64,000 nt of DNA, taken from the NCBI RefSeq assembly GCF_900110945.1, contig NZ_FOFL01000001.1, positions 496,001-560,000 of the forward strand. The letters run 5' to 3'. Shown here one piece after another: positions 16,502 through 27,536 of the stretch (the first letter of the stretch is position 1; every line of letters begins with the position of its first letter). The position numbers were made by a program, and so were the translations under genes. The DNA is from Devosia sp. YR412. GTDB taxonomy: Bacteria > Pseudomonadota > Alphaproteobacteria > Rhizobiales > Devosiaceae. The notes beneath the pieces were generated by a model, which saw nothing but the letters and a program-made list of their open reading frames with translations, ran no database searches and was not told the DNA's origin.

Positions 16502-16696
16502 ACTCTTCGCCCAAGCGCGCGGCAATCGCGGCCCTCACCTGTGGGCACACTGACCAAATTTTGACCAACCGGAAAAAATTGCTCGATTCCCTCTTGCAGG
16601 CGCGCGGTTTGCACGATTGTATCTTTCGCTAGCGCACAGGGAATGTCCGCTGGCAGCATGCGCCAGCGCTCATGTGCGATACAGGGAGACTGATCA
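16502..16696 (+). promoter_or_regulatory. Leader region of the nucleoside operon
   Basis: 195 bp with no convincing gene, AT-richer than its surroundings (CAAATTTTGACC...GGAAAAAATTG), so it is the likely promoter region for the long nucleoside operon. ACAGGGAGACTGATCA is the ribosome site of the first gene. I see no clear operator. Confidence 0.45.
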
Positions 16697-17701
16697 ATGA
16701 AACTCACCACCTTTACCAAGGCCATTGCTGGCGGCATCGCGCTTTCCGCGGTCCTCACCGGCGCTGCCCTTGCTGATCCCGCCGTGATCTATGATCTGGG
16801 CGGCAAGTTCGACAAGTCGTTCAACGAAGCTGCCTATAACGGCGCCGAAGAGTGGAAGAAGGAAACCGGTGGTTCCTTCCTTGATCTCGAGCTGCAGAAC
16901 GATGCCCAGCGCGAACAGGCCCTGCGCCGCTTCGCCGGTCAGGGTGCAAACCCGATCGTCATGGCTGGCTTCTCCTGGACCGCTGCGCTGACCACCGTCG
17001 CTGCCGAATTCCCCGACACCAATTTCGTCGTCATCGACACCGTCGTCGACGCACCAAACGTGCAGTCGATCGTCTTCGATGAGCACACTGGCTCGTTCCT
17101 GGTCGGCGCTCTGGCTGCCCTCAAGTCCGAAACCGGCACTGTCGCCTTCGTCGGCGGCATGGACGTTCCGCTGATCCACAAGTTCTACTGTGGTTATGCT
17201 CAGGGCGCCAAGGCCGTGAACCCCGACGTCAAGCTGATCGAAAGCTACACCGGCACCACCCCGGCTGCCTGGAATGACCCGGTCACCGCTGGCGAGCTGA
17301 CCAAGGCTGCCATCGATGGCGGCGCTGACGTCGTCTTCGCCGCTGCTGGTGGCTCGGGCCTCGGCGTGCTGCAGGCTGCCAAGGATGCCGGCAAGTTCTC
17401 CATCGGCGTCGACAGCAACCAGAACTATTTGCAGCCCGGCTCGGTGCTGACCTCGATGCTCAAGCGCGTCGACGTCGCCGTCAAGACCGCGCTGACCGAA
17501 GCGGCAGACGATGCCACCTTCAAGCCCGGCCTGACCGTTCTCGGCCTCGGCGAAGAAGGCGTTGGCTATGCGCTCGACGACAACAACGCCTCGCTCATCA
17601 CCGATGACATGAAGGCCAAGGTCGACGAACTGTCCGCCGAAATCCAGGCCGGCACCCTCACGGTGCACGACTACACCACCGACTCGACCTGCCCGCTCTA
17701 A
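16697..17701 (+). CDS. BMP-family nucleoside ABC transporter substrate-binding protein
   Basis: 334-residue periplasmic protein with a signal peptide cleaved near AALA; no lipobox, unlike many Gram-positive BMP lipoproteins. The mature start 'AVIYDLGGKFDKSFNEAAYN' is the hallmark of the basic-membrane-protein/PnrA family, which binds purine and pyrimidine nucleosides. GGGAG lies before the ATG. It heads an operon with a double ATPase, two permeases and nucleoside-degrading enzymes, which supports nucleosides as ligands. Confidence 0.92.
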   Translation: MKLTTFTKAIAGGIALSAVLTGAALADPAVIYDLGGKFDKSFNEAAYNGAEEWKKETGGSFLDLELQNDAQREQALRRFAGQGANPIVMAGFSWTAALTTVAAEFPDTNFVVIDTVVDAPNVQSIVFDEHTGSFLVGALAALKSETGTVAFVGGMDVPLIHKFYCGYAQGAKAVNPDVKLIESYTGTTPAAWNDPVTAGELTKAAIDGGADVVFAAAGGSGLGVLQAAKDAGKFSIGVDSNQNYLQPGSVLTSMLKRVDVAVKTALTEAADDATFKPGLTVLGLGEEGVGYALDDNNASLITDDMKAKVDELSAEIQAGTLTVHDYTTDSTCPL

Positions 17702-17727
17702 GCGACAGTATGAGCCAGGATGGCCCC

Positions 17728-19331
<1,604 letters not shown>

Positions 19332-19335
<4 letters not shown>

Positions 19336-20462
19336 GCGCCCGCAGACCCATTCCGCGCTGGGCCGACATTGCCCTGCTGCCCGCCATCAATCTCCTGCTG
19401 GCTTTCCTCGTCTCCGGCCTCGTCGTGCTGCTGGTCGGTGAAAACCCGTTCCACGCCATCCAGGTCATCATCTATGGCGCCTTCGGCTATGGCGAAGGCC
19501 TCGGCTACACGCTGTATTACGCCACCAATTTCATCTTCACCGGCCTTGCCGTGGCGGTCGCCGCGCAGGCCGGCCTGTTCAACATCGGTGGCGATGGCCA
19601 GGCCTATGTGGCCGGCCTAGGCGCCGTCGTCGTGGCGCTGGCGCTCGACCAGACCCATTGGTTGATCGCCATGCCGCTGGCAGTGATTGCCGCTGGCGCG
19701 GTGGGTGGCTTCTGGGCCTTCGTGCCCGGCTGGCTGCAGGCCAAGCGTGGTTCGCACGTCGTCATTACCACTATCATGTTCAACTTCATCGCCGCGGCGC
19801 TGATGGTTTATATGGTCAATCGCGTGCTCAAGCCCGCCTCGACCATGGCGCCGGAATCGGAAACCATCGAGGTCGCCGGTCGCGTGCCGCAGCTGCGCCA
19901 GTTTTTCTCCTTCTTTGGCTATTCGCCGGTCAACCTCTCCATCGTCATCGCCGTGCTGGCGCTGATCGGGGTCTATATTCTCGTCTGGCACACCAAGTTC
20001 GGCTATGCCATGCGCGTGCTCGGCGCCAATCCGACCGCCTCGCGCTATGCTGGCATTTCCAACTCCAAGATGATCATGATCACCATGACCATTTCCGGTG
20101 CGCTGGCCGGCATGGTGGCGATCAATGAAGTCATGGGCGTGCAAAACCGCCTGGTGCTGGACTTTGTCGCCGGTGCCGGTTTCGTCGGTATCGCCGTGGC
20201 GCTGATGGGCCGCAACCACCCGATCGGCATCCTGCTCGCAGCGCTACTGTTCGGCGCGCTCTATCAGGGCGGCCAGGAACTGCAATTCGTCATCCCCGGC
20301 ATCACCCGCGAAATGATCGTCGTCATCCAGGCTTTGGTGATCCTCTTCACCGGTGCCATGGAAGGCCTGTTCCGTCCCTCGCTCGAACGGGCCTTCATGC
20401 TGTTCTCGCCGGAACAGAAGGCCGATGCCATTGCGGTCTCCACCGCCAAGTCGGAGAGCTGA
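19332..20462 (+). CDS. Nucleoside ABC transporter permease, first subunit
   Basis: 376-residue polytopic protein of the BPD_transp_2/LivH-RbsC type with about ten helices. Family motifs are 'AAQAGLFNIGGDGQAYVAG' near residue 77 and 'VLGANPTASRYAGI' for the ATPase contact. It overlaps the ATPase gene by 4 bp and is followed 1 bp later by the second permease. It corresponds to NupB/YufP-like subunits of BMP-type nucleoside importers. Confidence 0.9.
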
Positions 20463-20463
20463 C

Positions 20464-21429
20464 ATGGATATTTCATCCGTCCTCTCCATTCTCGACGCCA
20501 CCATCCGCCTCTCGACGCCGCTGCTGCTCGCCTGTCTCGCCGGTCTCTATTCCGAGCGCGCCGGCCTGTTCGATATCGGCCTCGAAGGCAAGATGCTGGC
20601 CGCCGCCTTTGCTGCTGGCGCCGTCGCCGCCATCACCGGCTCGGCCTGGCTGGGCCTGCTCGCCGGCCTGGCTGTCTCGCTCTCGACGGCGCTGCTGCAG
20701 GGCGTTGCCGCCATCACGCTCAAGGGCAATCAGCTGATCGCGGGCGTCGCCATTAACATGCTGGCGGCCGGCATGACCACCTTCCTCGGCCAGACCTGGT
20801 TCTCCCAGGGCGGCCGCACCCCGCCACTGCCCGAAGGCGGGCGCTTCGAGCCGATCACGCTGCCCTTTGCCAATGAGCTGGCCAGTGTGCCGGTGCTCGG
20901 GCCGATCTATGCCGACCTGATCTCGGGCCACTATATCCTGGTCTATATCGCCTTCATCATGGTCGGCGTCACCGCCTATGTGCTCTATCGCACCCGCTTC
21001 GGCCTGCGCATGCGCGCCGTCGGTGAAAACCCCAAGGCCGTCGATACCGCCGGTATTTCGGTGGTGAAGCTGCGCTATCAGGCGGTCATCATAACCGGCC
21101 TGCTGGCGGGTCTCGCCGGCGCCTATTTCTCCATCGCCCAGGGCTCGGGCTTCGGCAATAACATGACCGCCGGCAAGGGCTATATCGCGCTCGCCGCGCT
21201 GATCTTTGCCAAGTGGAAGCCGGTGCCCGCCATGTTCACCTGCCTGCTGTTCGGCTTCCTCGATGCGCTGCAGATTCGTCTGCAGGGTGCCCAGCTGGGC
21301 GGTATCGAGATCCCGGTCCAGGCCATCCAGGCGCTGCCCTACCTCTTGACCGTCATCCTGCTGGCCGGTTTCATCGGTAAAGCTGTGGGCCCCAAGGCAG
21401 GCGGCGTGCCGTATACCAAGGAGCGCTAG
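20464..21429 (+). CDS. Nucleoside ABC transporter permease, second subunit
   Basis: 321-residue permease of the same superfamily as its neighbour, with 'RAGLFDIGLEGKMLAAAF' near residue 33 and 'AVGENPKAVDTAGISV' for the ATPase contact. The ATG at 20464 is one base after the preceding stop; the longer upstream frame lies inside that gene. It corresponds to NupC/YufQ-type subunits. The importer ends here and a palindromic repeat separates it from the salvage enzymes. Confidence 0.9.
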   Translation: MDISSVLSILDATIRLSTPLLLACLAGLYSERAGLFDIGLEGKMLAAAFAAGAVAAITGSAWLGLLAGLAVSLSTALLQGVAAITLKGNQLIAGVAINMLAAGMTTFLGQTWFSQGGRTPPLPEGGRFEPITLPFANELASVPVLGPIYADLISGHYILVYIAFIMVGVTAYVLYRTRFGLRMRAVGENPKAVDTAGISVVKLRYQAVIITGLLAGLAGAYFSIAQGSGFGNNMTAGKGYIALAALIFAKWKPVPAMFTCLLFGFLDALQIRLQGAQLGGIEIPVQAIQALPYLLTVILLAGFIGKAVGPKAGGVPYTKER

Positions 21430-21592
21430 CCTTTCCCTCTCCCCTCAGGGGAGAGGGTAGCGACGCCGGGAGCATAGCGACCTGGCAAAGCTGGGGTGAG
21501 GGGTGAATGCCCAAGGATAACCCGCTATGCTGACCCCCTCATCCGGCCCTGCGGGCCACCTTCTCCCCTCAGGGGAGAAGGGTAGTAGGGCA
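21430..21592. repeat. GC-rich palindromic intergenic repeat, copy 3 (paired)
   Basis: Two palindromes, CCCTCTCCCCTCAGGGGAGAGG and CTTCTCCCCTCAGGGGAGAAG in shorter terms CTCCCCT-CAGGGGAG, flank a spacer with GGTGAGGGGTG and CCCCCTCATCC, which themselves pair. It splits the transporter half from the enzyme half of the nucleoside operon and could lower read-through or stabilise mRNA ends. Confidence 0.75.
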
Positions 21593-21603
21593 GGAGGACG
21601 TGA

Positions 21604-22011
21604 ATGACCGATACCATGGACCAGGCCCTCTTTGCGGCCGCCGAAGCCGTTCGCGCCAAGGCGCATGCGCCCTATTCACGCTTCACGGTCGGCGCCGCCA
21701 TCCTGGCCGATGACGGTAAGATCTATGCGGGCTGCAATATCGAAAATGCCGCCTATCCGGTTGGCAATTGCGCCGAAGCCTCGGCCATTGCCGCCATGAT
21801 CGCCGGTGGCGCCAGGCGCATCAAGCGCATCTATGTCACCGGCCCTGGTTCGGCCCCGGTCACCCCCTGCGGCGGCTGCCGCCAGCGCATCCGCGAATTC
21901 GCCGATCTCGATGTCGAGGTTATTTCGCACGGCGTCGATGGCACCGCCCTCGTCACCACCCTCGAAAAATTGCTGCCCTATTCTTTCGGCCCGGAGTACC
22001 TGCCCAAATGA
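21604..22011 (+). CDS. cdd: Cytidine deaminase
   Basis: 135-residue zinc enzyme of the homotetrameric type. The zinc ligands are in NCAEASA (Cys and catalytic Glu) and PCGGCRQ (two Cys), and the substrate-binding 'FTVGAAILADDGKIYAGCN' is present. It converts (deoxy)cytidine to (deoxy)uridine, feeding the phosphorylases downstream. AGGAGG lies before the ATG, and the stop overlaps the next gene (ATGA). It opens the enzyme half of the nucleoside operon. Confidence 0.95.
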   Translation: MTDTMDQALFAAAEAVRAKAHAPYSRFTVGAAILADDGKIYAGCNIENAAYPVGNCAEASAIAAMIAGGARRIKRIYVTGPGSAPVTPCGGCRQRIREFADLDVEVISHGVDGTALVTTLEKLLPYSFGPEYLPK

Positions 22012-22802
22012 CCAAGGCTTCCAAGACGATCGCCAAGATCGCTGGCAAGGAACCCATTGCCGCTGCCATCGTGCTGGGCTCGGGCCTCTCTGCAGTCGGC
22101 GACCTGCTCACCGACGAGGTCACCATTCCCTATTCCGAGCTCAAGGGCTTTCCCGGCGGTGGCGTCTCCGGTCATGGCCGTGATCTGCTGATCGGCACCA
22201 TGGGCGGCAAGCGCGTCGCCGTCCTCACCGGCCGCGAGCACTATTACGAACACGGCAATGCCGCCGCCATGCGCCCGGCGCTCGAAGCCGTGGCCGAGCT
22301 GGGCGCCCAGACCCTGCTGCTGACCAATTCGGCCGGCTCGCTCGACGAACGCTTCCGCCCCGGCGACCTGATGATGCTGAGCGATCATATCAACTATGCC
22401 GGCATGAACCCGCTGATCGGCGAACCCACCGACCGCCGTTTTGTGAACATGGTCAACTGCTATGCCCCTGACCTGCGCGCCAAGGCAGCGGGTCTTGCCG
22501 AAAAGCTCGACATCAAGATCGGCGAAGGCATTTACCTCTGGTATTCCGGCCCCAGCTTCGAGACGGTCGCCGAAATCCAGATGGCCGTCCGCCTCGGCGC
22601 CAATGCAGTCGGCATGTCGACGGCACCCGAAGTCATTCTCGGGCGTTTCCTTGGCATGAAGGTCTGGGCCTGCTCGTCCATCACCAATATGGGCGCCGGC
22701 CTCTCGACCGAAAACATCAGCCATGAGCACACCAAGATCATGGCAGTGCAGGGCGCGGAGAAGCTGAAAAAGCTCATTCCCGCGCTGGTGGAGGAACTAT
22801 GA
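22008..22802 (+). CDS. Purine nucleoside phosphorylase (trimeric PNP/MTAP class)
   Basis: 264-residue enzyme cleaving purine (deoxy)nucleosides with phosphate to base plus (deoxy)ribose 1-phosphate. The phosphate site starts in LGSGLSAVGD, the HYYEHG histidine follows, and the substrate motifs 'YSGPSFETVAEIQM' and SITNMGAGLS (the base-binding Asn) place it in the trimeric PNP family (PunA/XapA type), not hexameric DeoD. The true start is at 22008, overlapping cdd by 4 bp; the frame upstream is only the shadow of cdd. Followed by deoC with another ATGA overlap. Confidence 0.93.
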   Translation: MTKASKTIAKIAGKEPIAAAIVLGSGLSAVGDLLTDEVTIPYSELKGFPGGGVSGHGRDLLIGTMGGKRVAVLTGREHYYEHGNAAAMRPALEAVAELGAQTLLLTNSAGSLDERFRPGDLMMLSDHINYAGMNPLIGEPTDRRFVNMVNCYAPDLRAKAAGLAEKLDIKIGEGIYLWYSGPSFETVAEIQMAVRLGANAVGMSTAPEVILGRFLGMKVWACSSITNMGAGLSTENISHEHTKIMAVQGAEKLKKLIPALVEEL

Positions 22803-23788
22803 GCCTACGCGTCGTCGATAACACGCACACCGAAACGCCACACAAGCGCAATCCCGGCTTCCCGCTCGATCTCGACTGGGTCGAACGCGTCCGCATGAAC
22901 CGCTCGGCGCTGGAGCGCCGCGCCGGCAGCATTGGCGCGCGCCGCACCGTCAAGAAGGACTATCAGCTCGCCTGGCTGCTCAAAGCCATTACGCTGATCG
23001 ACCTGACCACGCTCAATGCCGACGATACCGATGGCCGGGTGGAACGCCTCTGCGCCAAGGCCCGTCATCCCCTGCGCAGCGACATTCTCGACAAGCTTGA
23101 TATCGGCGGCTTGCGGATCCTCCCCGGCGCCGTCTGCGTCTATCATAGCTTCGTCAAGACCGCCGTCGCCGCCCTCGAGGGTACCGGCATTCCCGTCGCT
23201 GCCGTCTCGACCGCCTTCCCGCATGGCCTCGCGCCGATCGAAACCAAGCTCAAGGAGATCGAAATGTCGGTCGCCGATGGCGCCAGGGAGATCGACATCG
23301 TCATCGAGCGCGGCATGGTGCTGCGCGGTGACTGGCAGGCGCTTTACGATCAGGTCAAGGCCTTCCGCAAGGCCTGCGGCGACGCCCATATCAAGACCAT
23401 CCTGGGCACCGGCGAACTCGCCACCCAGACCAATATCGCCAAGGCAAGCCTGGTCTGCATGATGGCTGGGGCCGATTTCATCAAGACCTCAACCGGCAAG
23501 GAAAAGGTCAATGCCAATCTGGTCACCTCGCTGACCATGATCCGCATGATCCGCTGGTTCCACGAGGAAACCGGCATTGAAATCGGTTACAAACCTGCTG
23601 GCGGCATTGCGACTGCCGGCGACGCGCTCAAATATCTGGCGCTGATGAAAGAAGAGCTCGGCACGCACTGGCTGCAACCGCATTTGTTCCGCTTCGGTGC
23701 TAGCAGTCTGCTAACCGATATCGAGCGCCAGCTGGAGCACGGCCTGACCGGGCACTACGCCGCTGACTACAGGCAGCCTCTCGTCTGA
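22799..23788 (+). CDS. deoC: Deoxyribose-phosphate aldolase
   Basis: 329-residue class I aldolase of the longer DeoC type. The Schiff-base lysine is in FIKTSTGK (about residue 225), the second active-site lysine in GYKPAGGI. It splits deoxyribose 5-phosphate to glyceraldehyde 3-phosphate and acetaldehyde. About 60 N-terminal residues extend beyond short DeoC enzymes; similar lengths are common in this form. It overlaps the PNP gene by 4 bp and stands just before an aldehyde dehydrogenase that can remove its acetaldehyde. Confidence 0.94.
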   Translation: MSLRVVDNTHTETPHKRNPGFPLDLDWVERVRMNRSALERRAGSIGARRTVKKDYQLAWLLKAITLIDLTTLNADDTDGRVERLCAKARHPLRSDILDKLDIGGLRILPGAVCVYHSFVKTAVAALEGTGIPVAAVSTAFPHGLAPIETKLKEIEMSVADGAREIDIVIERGMVLRGDWQALYDQVKAFRKACGDAHIKTILGTGELATQTNIAKASLVCMMAGADFIKTSTGKEKVNANLVTSLTMIRMIRWFHEETGIEIGYKPAGGIATAGDALKYLALMKEELGTHWLQPHLFRFGASSLLTDIERQLEHGLTGHYAADYRQPLV

Positions 23789-23821
23789 TCGAGGCTTAAG
23801 GCACTCTAGAGGAGGCCACAC

Positions 23822-26188
23822 ATGAACAAGATTGCCCAGATATTCCAGTCGCTTGACTACGGCCCGGCCCCCGAAGGCCCCGAGCAGGCGATTGCCTGGC
23901 TCGACAGTCACTCTCGCAAATTCGGCCATTTCATTGACGGCCAATGGACCGCCCCCGGCAAGACCTTTGCCAGCAACAATCCGGCCAATGGCGACAAGCT
24001 TGCCGACATCACCGACGGCACAGCCCAGGATGTCGATGCCGCCGTCAAAGCGGCCCGCGCCGCCTTCCCCGCCTGGTCGGCCCTAAGTGGCTATGAGCGC
24101 GGCAAATATCTCTACGCCATCGCCCGCGCCGTACAGAAACACGCCCGCCTTTTTGCCGTGCTCGAAACCCTCGACAACGGCAAGCCGATCCGCGAGAGCC
24201 GCGATATCGATATCCCATTGGCCGCCCGTCACTTCTACCATCACGCCGGCTGGGCCCAGCACCTTTCCCGCGAATTCCCCGATGCCGTGCCTTATGGCGT
24301 CTGCGGCCAGATCATCCCGTGGAATTTCCCACTTCTCATGCTGGCATGGAAGATCGCCCCGGCGCTGGCCGCCGGCAATACGGTGGTGCTCAAGCCCGCC
24401 GAGTTCACCTCGCTAACCGCGCTGCTGTTTGCCGAAATCTGCGACCGCATCGGCCTGCCCAAGGGCGTGGTCAATATCGTCACTGGCGAGGGCGACACCG
24501 GCCAAGCCATTGTCAATCATCCCGATATCGACAAGATCGCCTTCACCGGCTCCACCGAAGTCGGCAAGCTGATCCGCGCCGCCACCGCCGGCACTGGCAA
24601 AGGCCTCAGCCTCGAACTGGGCGGCAAGTCGCCCTACATCGTCTTTGAGGACGCCGATATCGACTCGGCGATCGAAGGCCTCGTCGACGCCATCTGGTTC
24701 AACCAGGGCCAGGTCTGCTGCGCCGGCTCGCGCCTTCTGGTGCAGGAATCGATCGAAACCCGCTTCATCGCCAAGCTCAAGAAGCGCATGGCCAGCCTCC
24801 GGGTCGGCGACCCGATGGACAAGTCGATCGACGTCGGCGCACTGGTCGCACCGGTGCAGGTCGAGCGCATCCGTGACCTGATGAAGCGCGGCGCCGCCGA
24901 AGGCGCAGTGATCTATGAGGCCGACGGCCCCGTGCCCGCCAAGGGCTGCTTCCTAAAGCCCGCTCTCGTCACCAATGTCTCGCCCGCCAACACTCTGGTG
25001 GCCGAAGAGATTTTCGGGCCGGTGCTGGTCGCCATGAGCTTCCGCACCCCCGAAGAGGCGGTGGCTTTGGCCAACAACACCAAATACGGCCTCGCCGCCA
25101 CCATCTGGAGTGAGAACATCAACCTCGCCCTCGACATCGCGCCCAAGATCAAAGCCGGCGTGGTCTGGATCAACGGCACCAATAATTTCGACGCGGCCGT
25201 CGGCTTCGGCGGCTACAAGGAATCCGGCTTCGGTCGCGAAGGCGGCCGCGAAGGCATGGGCGCCTACCTCAGGCCCGCCTGGGAGAAGGCACTCAAGCCA
25301 GCGCCCGCCGCCAAGCCCGTAGCGGCAAAAGCCGGCAACCCTCTCGACGCCAGCCATGTCGACCAGACGGCAAAAATGTATATCGGTGGCAAGCAGGCCC
25401 GGCCTGACAGCGCCTATACCCGCGCCGTGGTCGACCCATCCGGCAAGCTGATCGGCGAAGTCGGCGAGGGCAATCGCAAGGACATCCGCAACGCCGTCGA
25501 AGCCGCCCGTGGCGCGCTGAGCTGGTCGACCACGGCCGCCCATTCCCGTGCCCAGATCCTCTATTTCCTCGCCGAAAACCTCGACTATCGTCGTGATGAA
25601 TTCGCTGCCCGCATCAAGGCGCAGACCGGCGAGGATGGCACTTCGGAAGTCGCCCTCTCCGTCGAACGCCTGTTTGCCTTCGCCGGCTGGGCCGACAAAT
25701 ACGATGGCGCCGTGCACAATCCGCCGCTGCGCGCCGTCGCTGCTGCCATGATCGAACCCCTCGGCGTCATCGGTATTGTCGCCCCGCCAAGCCGCCCGCT
25801 GCTCGGCTCCATCGCCCTAATCGCCCCGGCGCTGGCCATGGGCAACACTGTCGTTCTCGTTCCCTCCGCCCGGTCGCCGCTGTCGCTCACCGACCTCTAC
25901 CAGGTCATCGAGACCTCGGATGTCCCCAATGGCGTAATCAACATCGTGACCGGCGACAGCGTCATCCTGGCCAAAACCCTGGCCGAACACGACGGCGTCG
26001 ATGGCCTCTGGTTTGCCGGCGATGCGGAAGCTTCGACCATGGTGGAAAAGGCCTCGATCTCCAATCTCAAGCAGACCTGGACCAGCCGCGGCCTGTACTA
26101 CGATCTCGCCGATCGCCGCTTCGAGGGCGACTATTTCCTCGGCAAGGCGACACAAGTCAAAAACGTCTGGATTCCCTACGGGGCTTAG
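23822..26188 (+). CDS. Double-domain aldehyde dehydrogenase family protein
   Basis: 788-residue protein with two aldehyde dehydrogenase domains in tandem. The first (about residues 25-480) is complete: NFPLLM for cofactor binding, catalytic Glu in LELGGKSPYIV and catalytic Cys in GQVCCAGSR. A linker rich in Ala/Pro/Lys follows. The second (about 515-785) keeps the fold and the GVIGIVAP motif but ends early and shows no matching Cys, so it is probably structural. AGGAGG precedes the ATG. Between deoC and deoA, it most likely oxidises acetaldehyde made by DeoC (inference). Confidence 0.9.
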   Translation: MNKIAQIFQSLDYGPAPEGPEQAIAWLDSHSRKFGHFIDGQWTAPGKTFASNNPANGDKLADITDGTAQDVDAAVKAARAAFPAWSALSGYERGKYLYAIARAVQKHARLFAVLETLDNGKPIRESRDIDIPLAARHFYHHAGWAQHLSREFPDAVPYGVCGQIIPWNFPLLMLAWKIAPALAAGNTVVLKPAEFTSLTALLFAEICDRIGLPKGVVNIVTGEGDTGQAIVNHPDIDKIAFTGSTEVGKLIRAATAGTGKGLSLELGGKSPYIVFEDADIDSAIEGLVDAIWFNQGQVCCAGSRLLVQESIETRFIAKLKKRMASLRVGDPMDKSIDVGALVAPVQVERIRDLMKRGAAEGAVIYEADGPVPAKGCFLKPALVTNVSPANTLVAEEIFGPVLVAMSFRTPEEAVALANNTKYGLAATIWSENINLALDIAPKIKAGVVWINGTNNFDAAVGFGGYKESGFGREGGREGMGAYLRPAWEKALKPAPAAKPVAAKAGNPLDASHVDQTAKMYIGGKQARPDSAYTRAVVDPSGKLIGEVGEGNRKDIRNAVEAARGALSWSTTAAHSRAQILYFLAENLDYRRDEFAARIKAQTGEDGTSEVALSVERLFAFAGWADKYDGAVHNPPLRAVAAAMIEPLGVIGIVAPPSRPLLGSIALIAPALAMGNTVVLVPSARSPLSLTDLYQVIETSDVPNGVINIVTGDSVILAKTLAEHDGVDGLWFAGDAEASTMVEKASISNLKQTWTSRGLYYDLADRRFEGDYFLGKATQVKNVWIPYGA

Positions 26189-26203
26189 GAAGGCACCAAG
26201 CCA

Positions 26204-27526
26204 ATGGTCTTCCTGCCCCAGGAAGTGATCCTGAAAAAACGCAATGGCGATGCCCTCCCGCCCGAGGACATCGCCCAGTTTATCGCCGGCTTTGCCGGCG
26301 GCACGGTCTCCCATGCCCAAGCCGCCGCCTTCGCCATGGCGGTCTACTTCCAGGACATGACCATGTCCGAACGCGTCGCGCTGACGCTCGCCATGCGCGA
26401 TAGCGGCACCGTGCTCGACTGGTCTGATCTCGACGGTCCCGTCGCCGACAAGCATTCTACCGGTGGCGTCGGCGACAACGTATCGCTCATGCTGGCGCCG
26501 ATCCTGGCTGCCATCGGCATCTTTGTGCCGATGATTTCCGGCCGTGGTCTTGGCCATACCGGCGGCACGCTCGACAAGTTCGATGCCATTCCCGGATATA
26601 GCACCAGCCCCGACAATGCCCTGTTCCGCAAGGTCGTTCGCGAGGCCGGCTGCGCCATCATCGGCCAGACCGCTGATCTAGCCCCCGCCGACAAGACGCT
26701 CTACGCCATTCGCGACGTCACCGGGACGGTCGAATCCATTTCGCTGATCACCGCGTCGATCCTCAGCAAAAAGCTCGCCGCCGGCCTCGGCGCGCTGGTG
26801 CTCGACGTCAAGACCGGCTCGGGCGCCTTCATGCCGACGCTGGACAGGTCGCGCGACCTGGCCCGAAGCCTGGTGGACGTCGCCAATGGCGCCGGCCTCA
26901 AGACCTCAGCGTTGATCACCGACATGAACGAACCGCTCGCCTCGGCCGCCGGCAATGGCCTCGAAGTCCGCAATGCGGTCGATTTCCTCACCGGCAAGCA
27001 TCAGGACGCCCGCCTCAAGGAAGTCACCCTCGCCCTCTGCGCCGAGGTCGCCGCCATGACCGGTACTGCGTCCAGCGCCGCTGCAGCGCGCGAGCTAGTG
27101 GAGGATGCGCTGGACAGCGGTCGCGCCACCGAGCGTTTCGCCAAAATGGTCGCAGCGCTGGGCGGCCCAACCAATTTCGTCGAGCACATGGATACCCATC
27201 TCGCCCCAGCCCCGATCATCCGCGATGTCTTCGCCACGGGGCAGGGGACCATCGCCGCCATCGACACCCGCGGCGTCGGCATGGCCGTCGTCGCCCTCGG
27301 CGGTGGCCGCGCCACGCCCACCGACAGCATCGACTACACGGTCGGCTTCGACCGCCTGCTCGGCCTCGGCACAAGCGTCGACGCAGGCACGCCCATTGCC
27401 CGCATCCACGCCCGCGATGAGGTTTCCGCCAAGGGTGCCGAAACCCGCTTCAAAGCCGCCTACCGCCTCGGCGACGCTGCCCCGGCCTTCCCGCTTATCG
27501 CCGACCACATCGCCCCCACCGCCTGA
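26204..27526 (+). CDS. deoA: Thymidine phosphorylase
   Basis: 440-residue pyrimidine nucleoside phosphorylase. The phosphate-binding motif [11 protein letters not shown] is near residue 83 and the family signature [14 protein letters not shown] near 111-125. The alpha domain, glycosyltransferase domain and C-terminal domain are all present at normal length. It cleaves thymidine and deoxyuridine to base plus deoxyribose 1-phosphate, the substrate of DeoB. It begins 15 bp after the aldehyde dehydrogenase and ends 10 bp before deoB. Confidence 0.95.
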   Translation: MVFLPQEVILKKRNGDALPPEDIAQFIAGFAGGTVSHAQAAAFAMAVYFQDMTMSERVALTLAMRDSGTVLDWSDLDGPVADKHSTGGVGDNVSLMLAPILAAIGIFVPMISGRGLGHTGGTLDKFDAIPGYSTSPDNALFRKVVREAGCAIIGQTADLAPADKTLYAIRDVTGTVESISLITASILSKKLAAGLGALVLDVKTGSGAFMPTLDRSRDLARSLVDVANGAGLKTSALITDMNEPLASAAGNGLEVRNAVDFLTGKHQDARLKEVTLALCAEVAAMTGTASSAAAARELVEDALDSGRATERFAKMVAALGGPTNFVEHMDTHLAPAPIIRDVFATGQGTIAAIDTRGVGMAVVALGGGRATPTDSIDYTVGFDRLLGLGTSVDAGTPIARIHARDEVSAKGAETRFKAAYRLGDAAPAFPLIADHIAPTA

Positions 27527-27536
27527 GGACTTTCCC

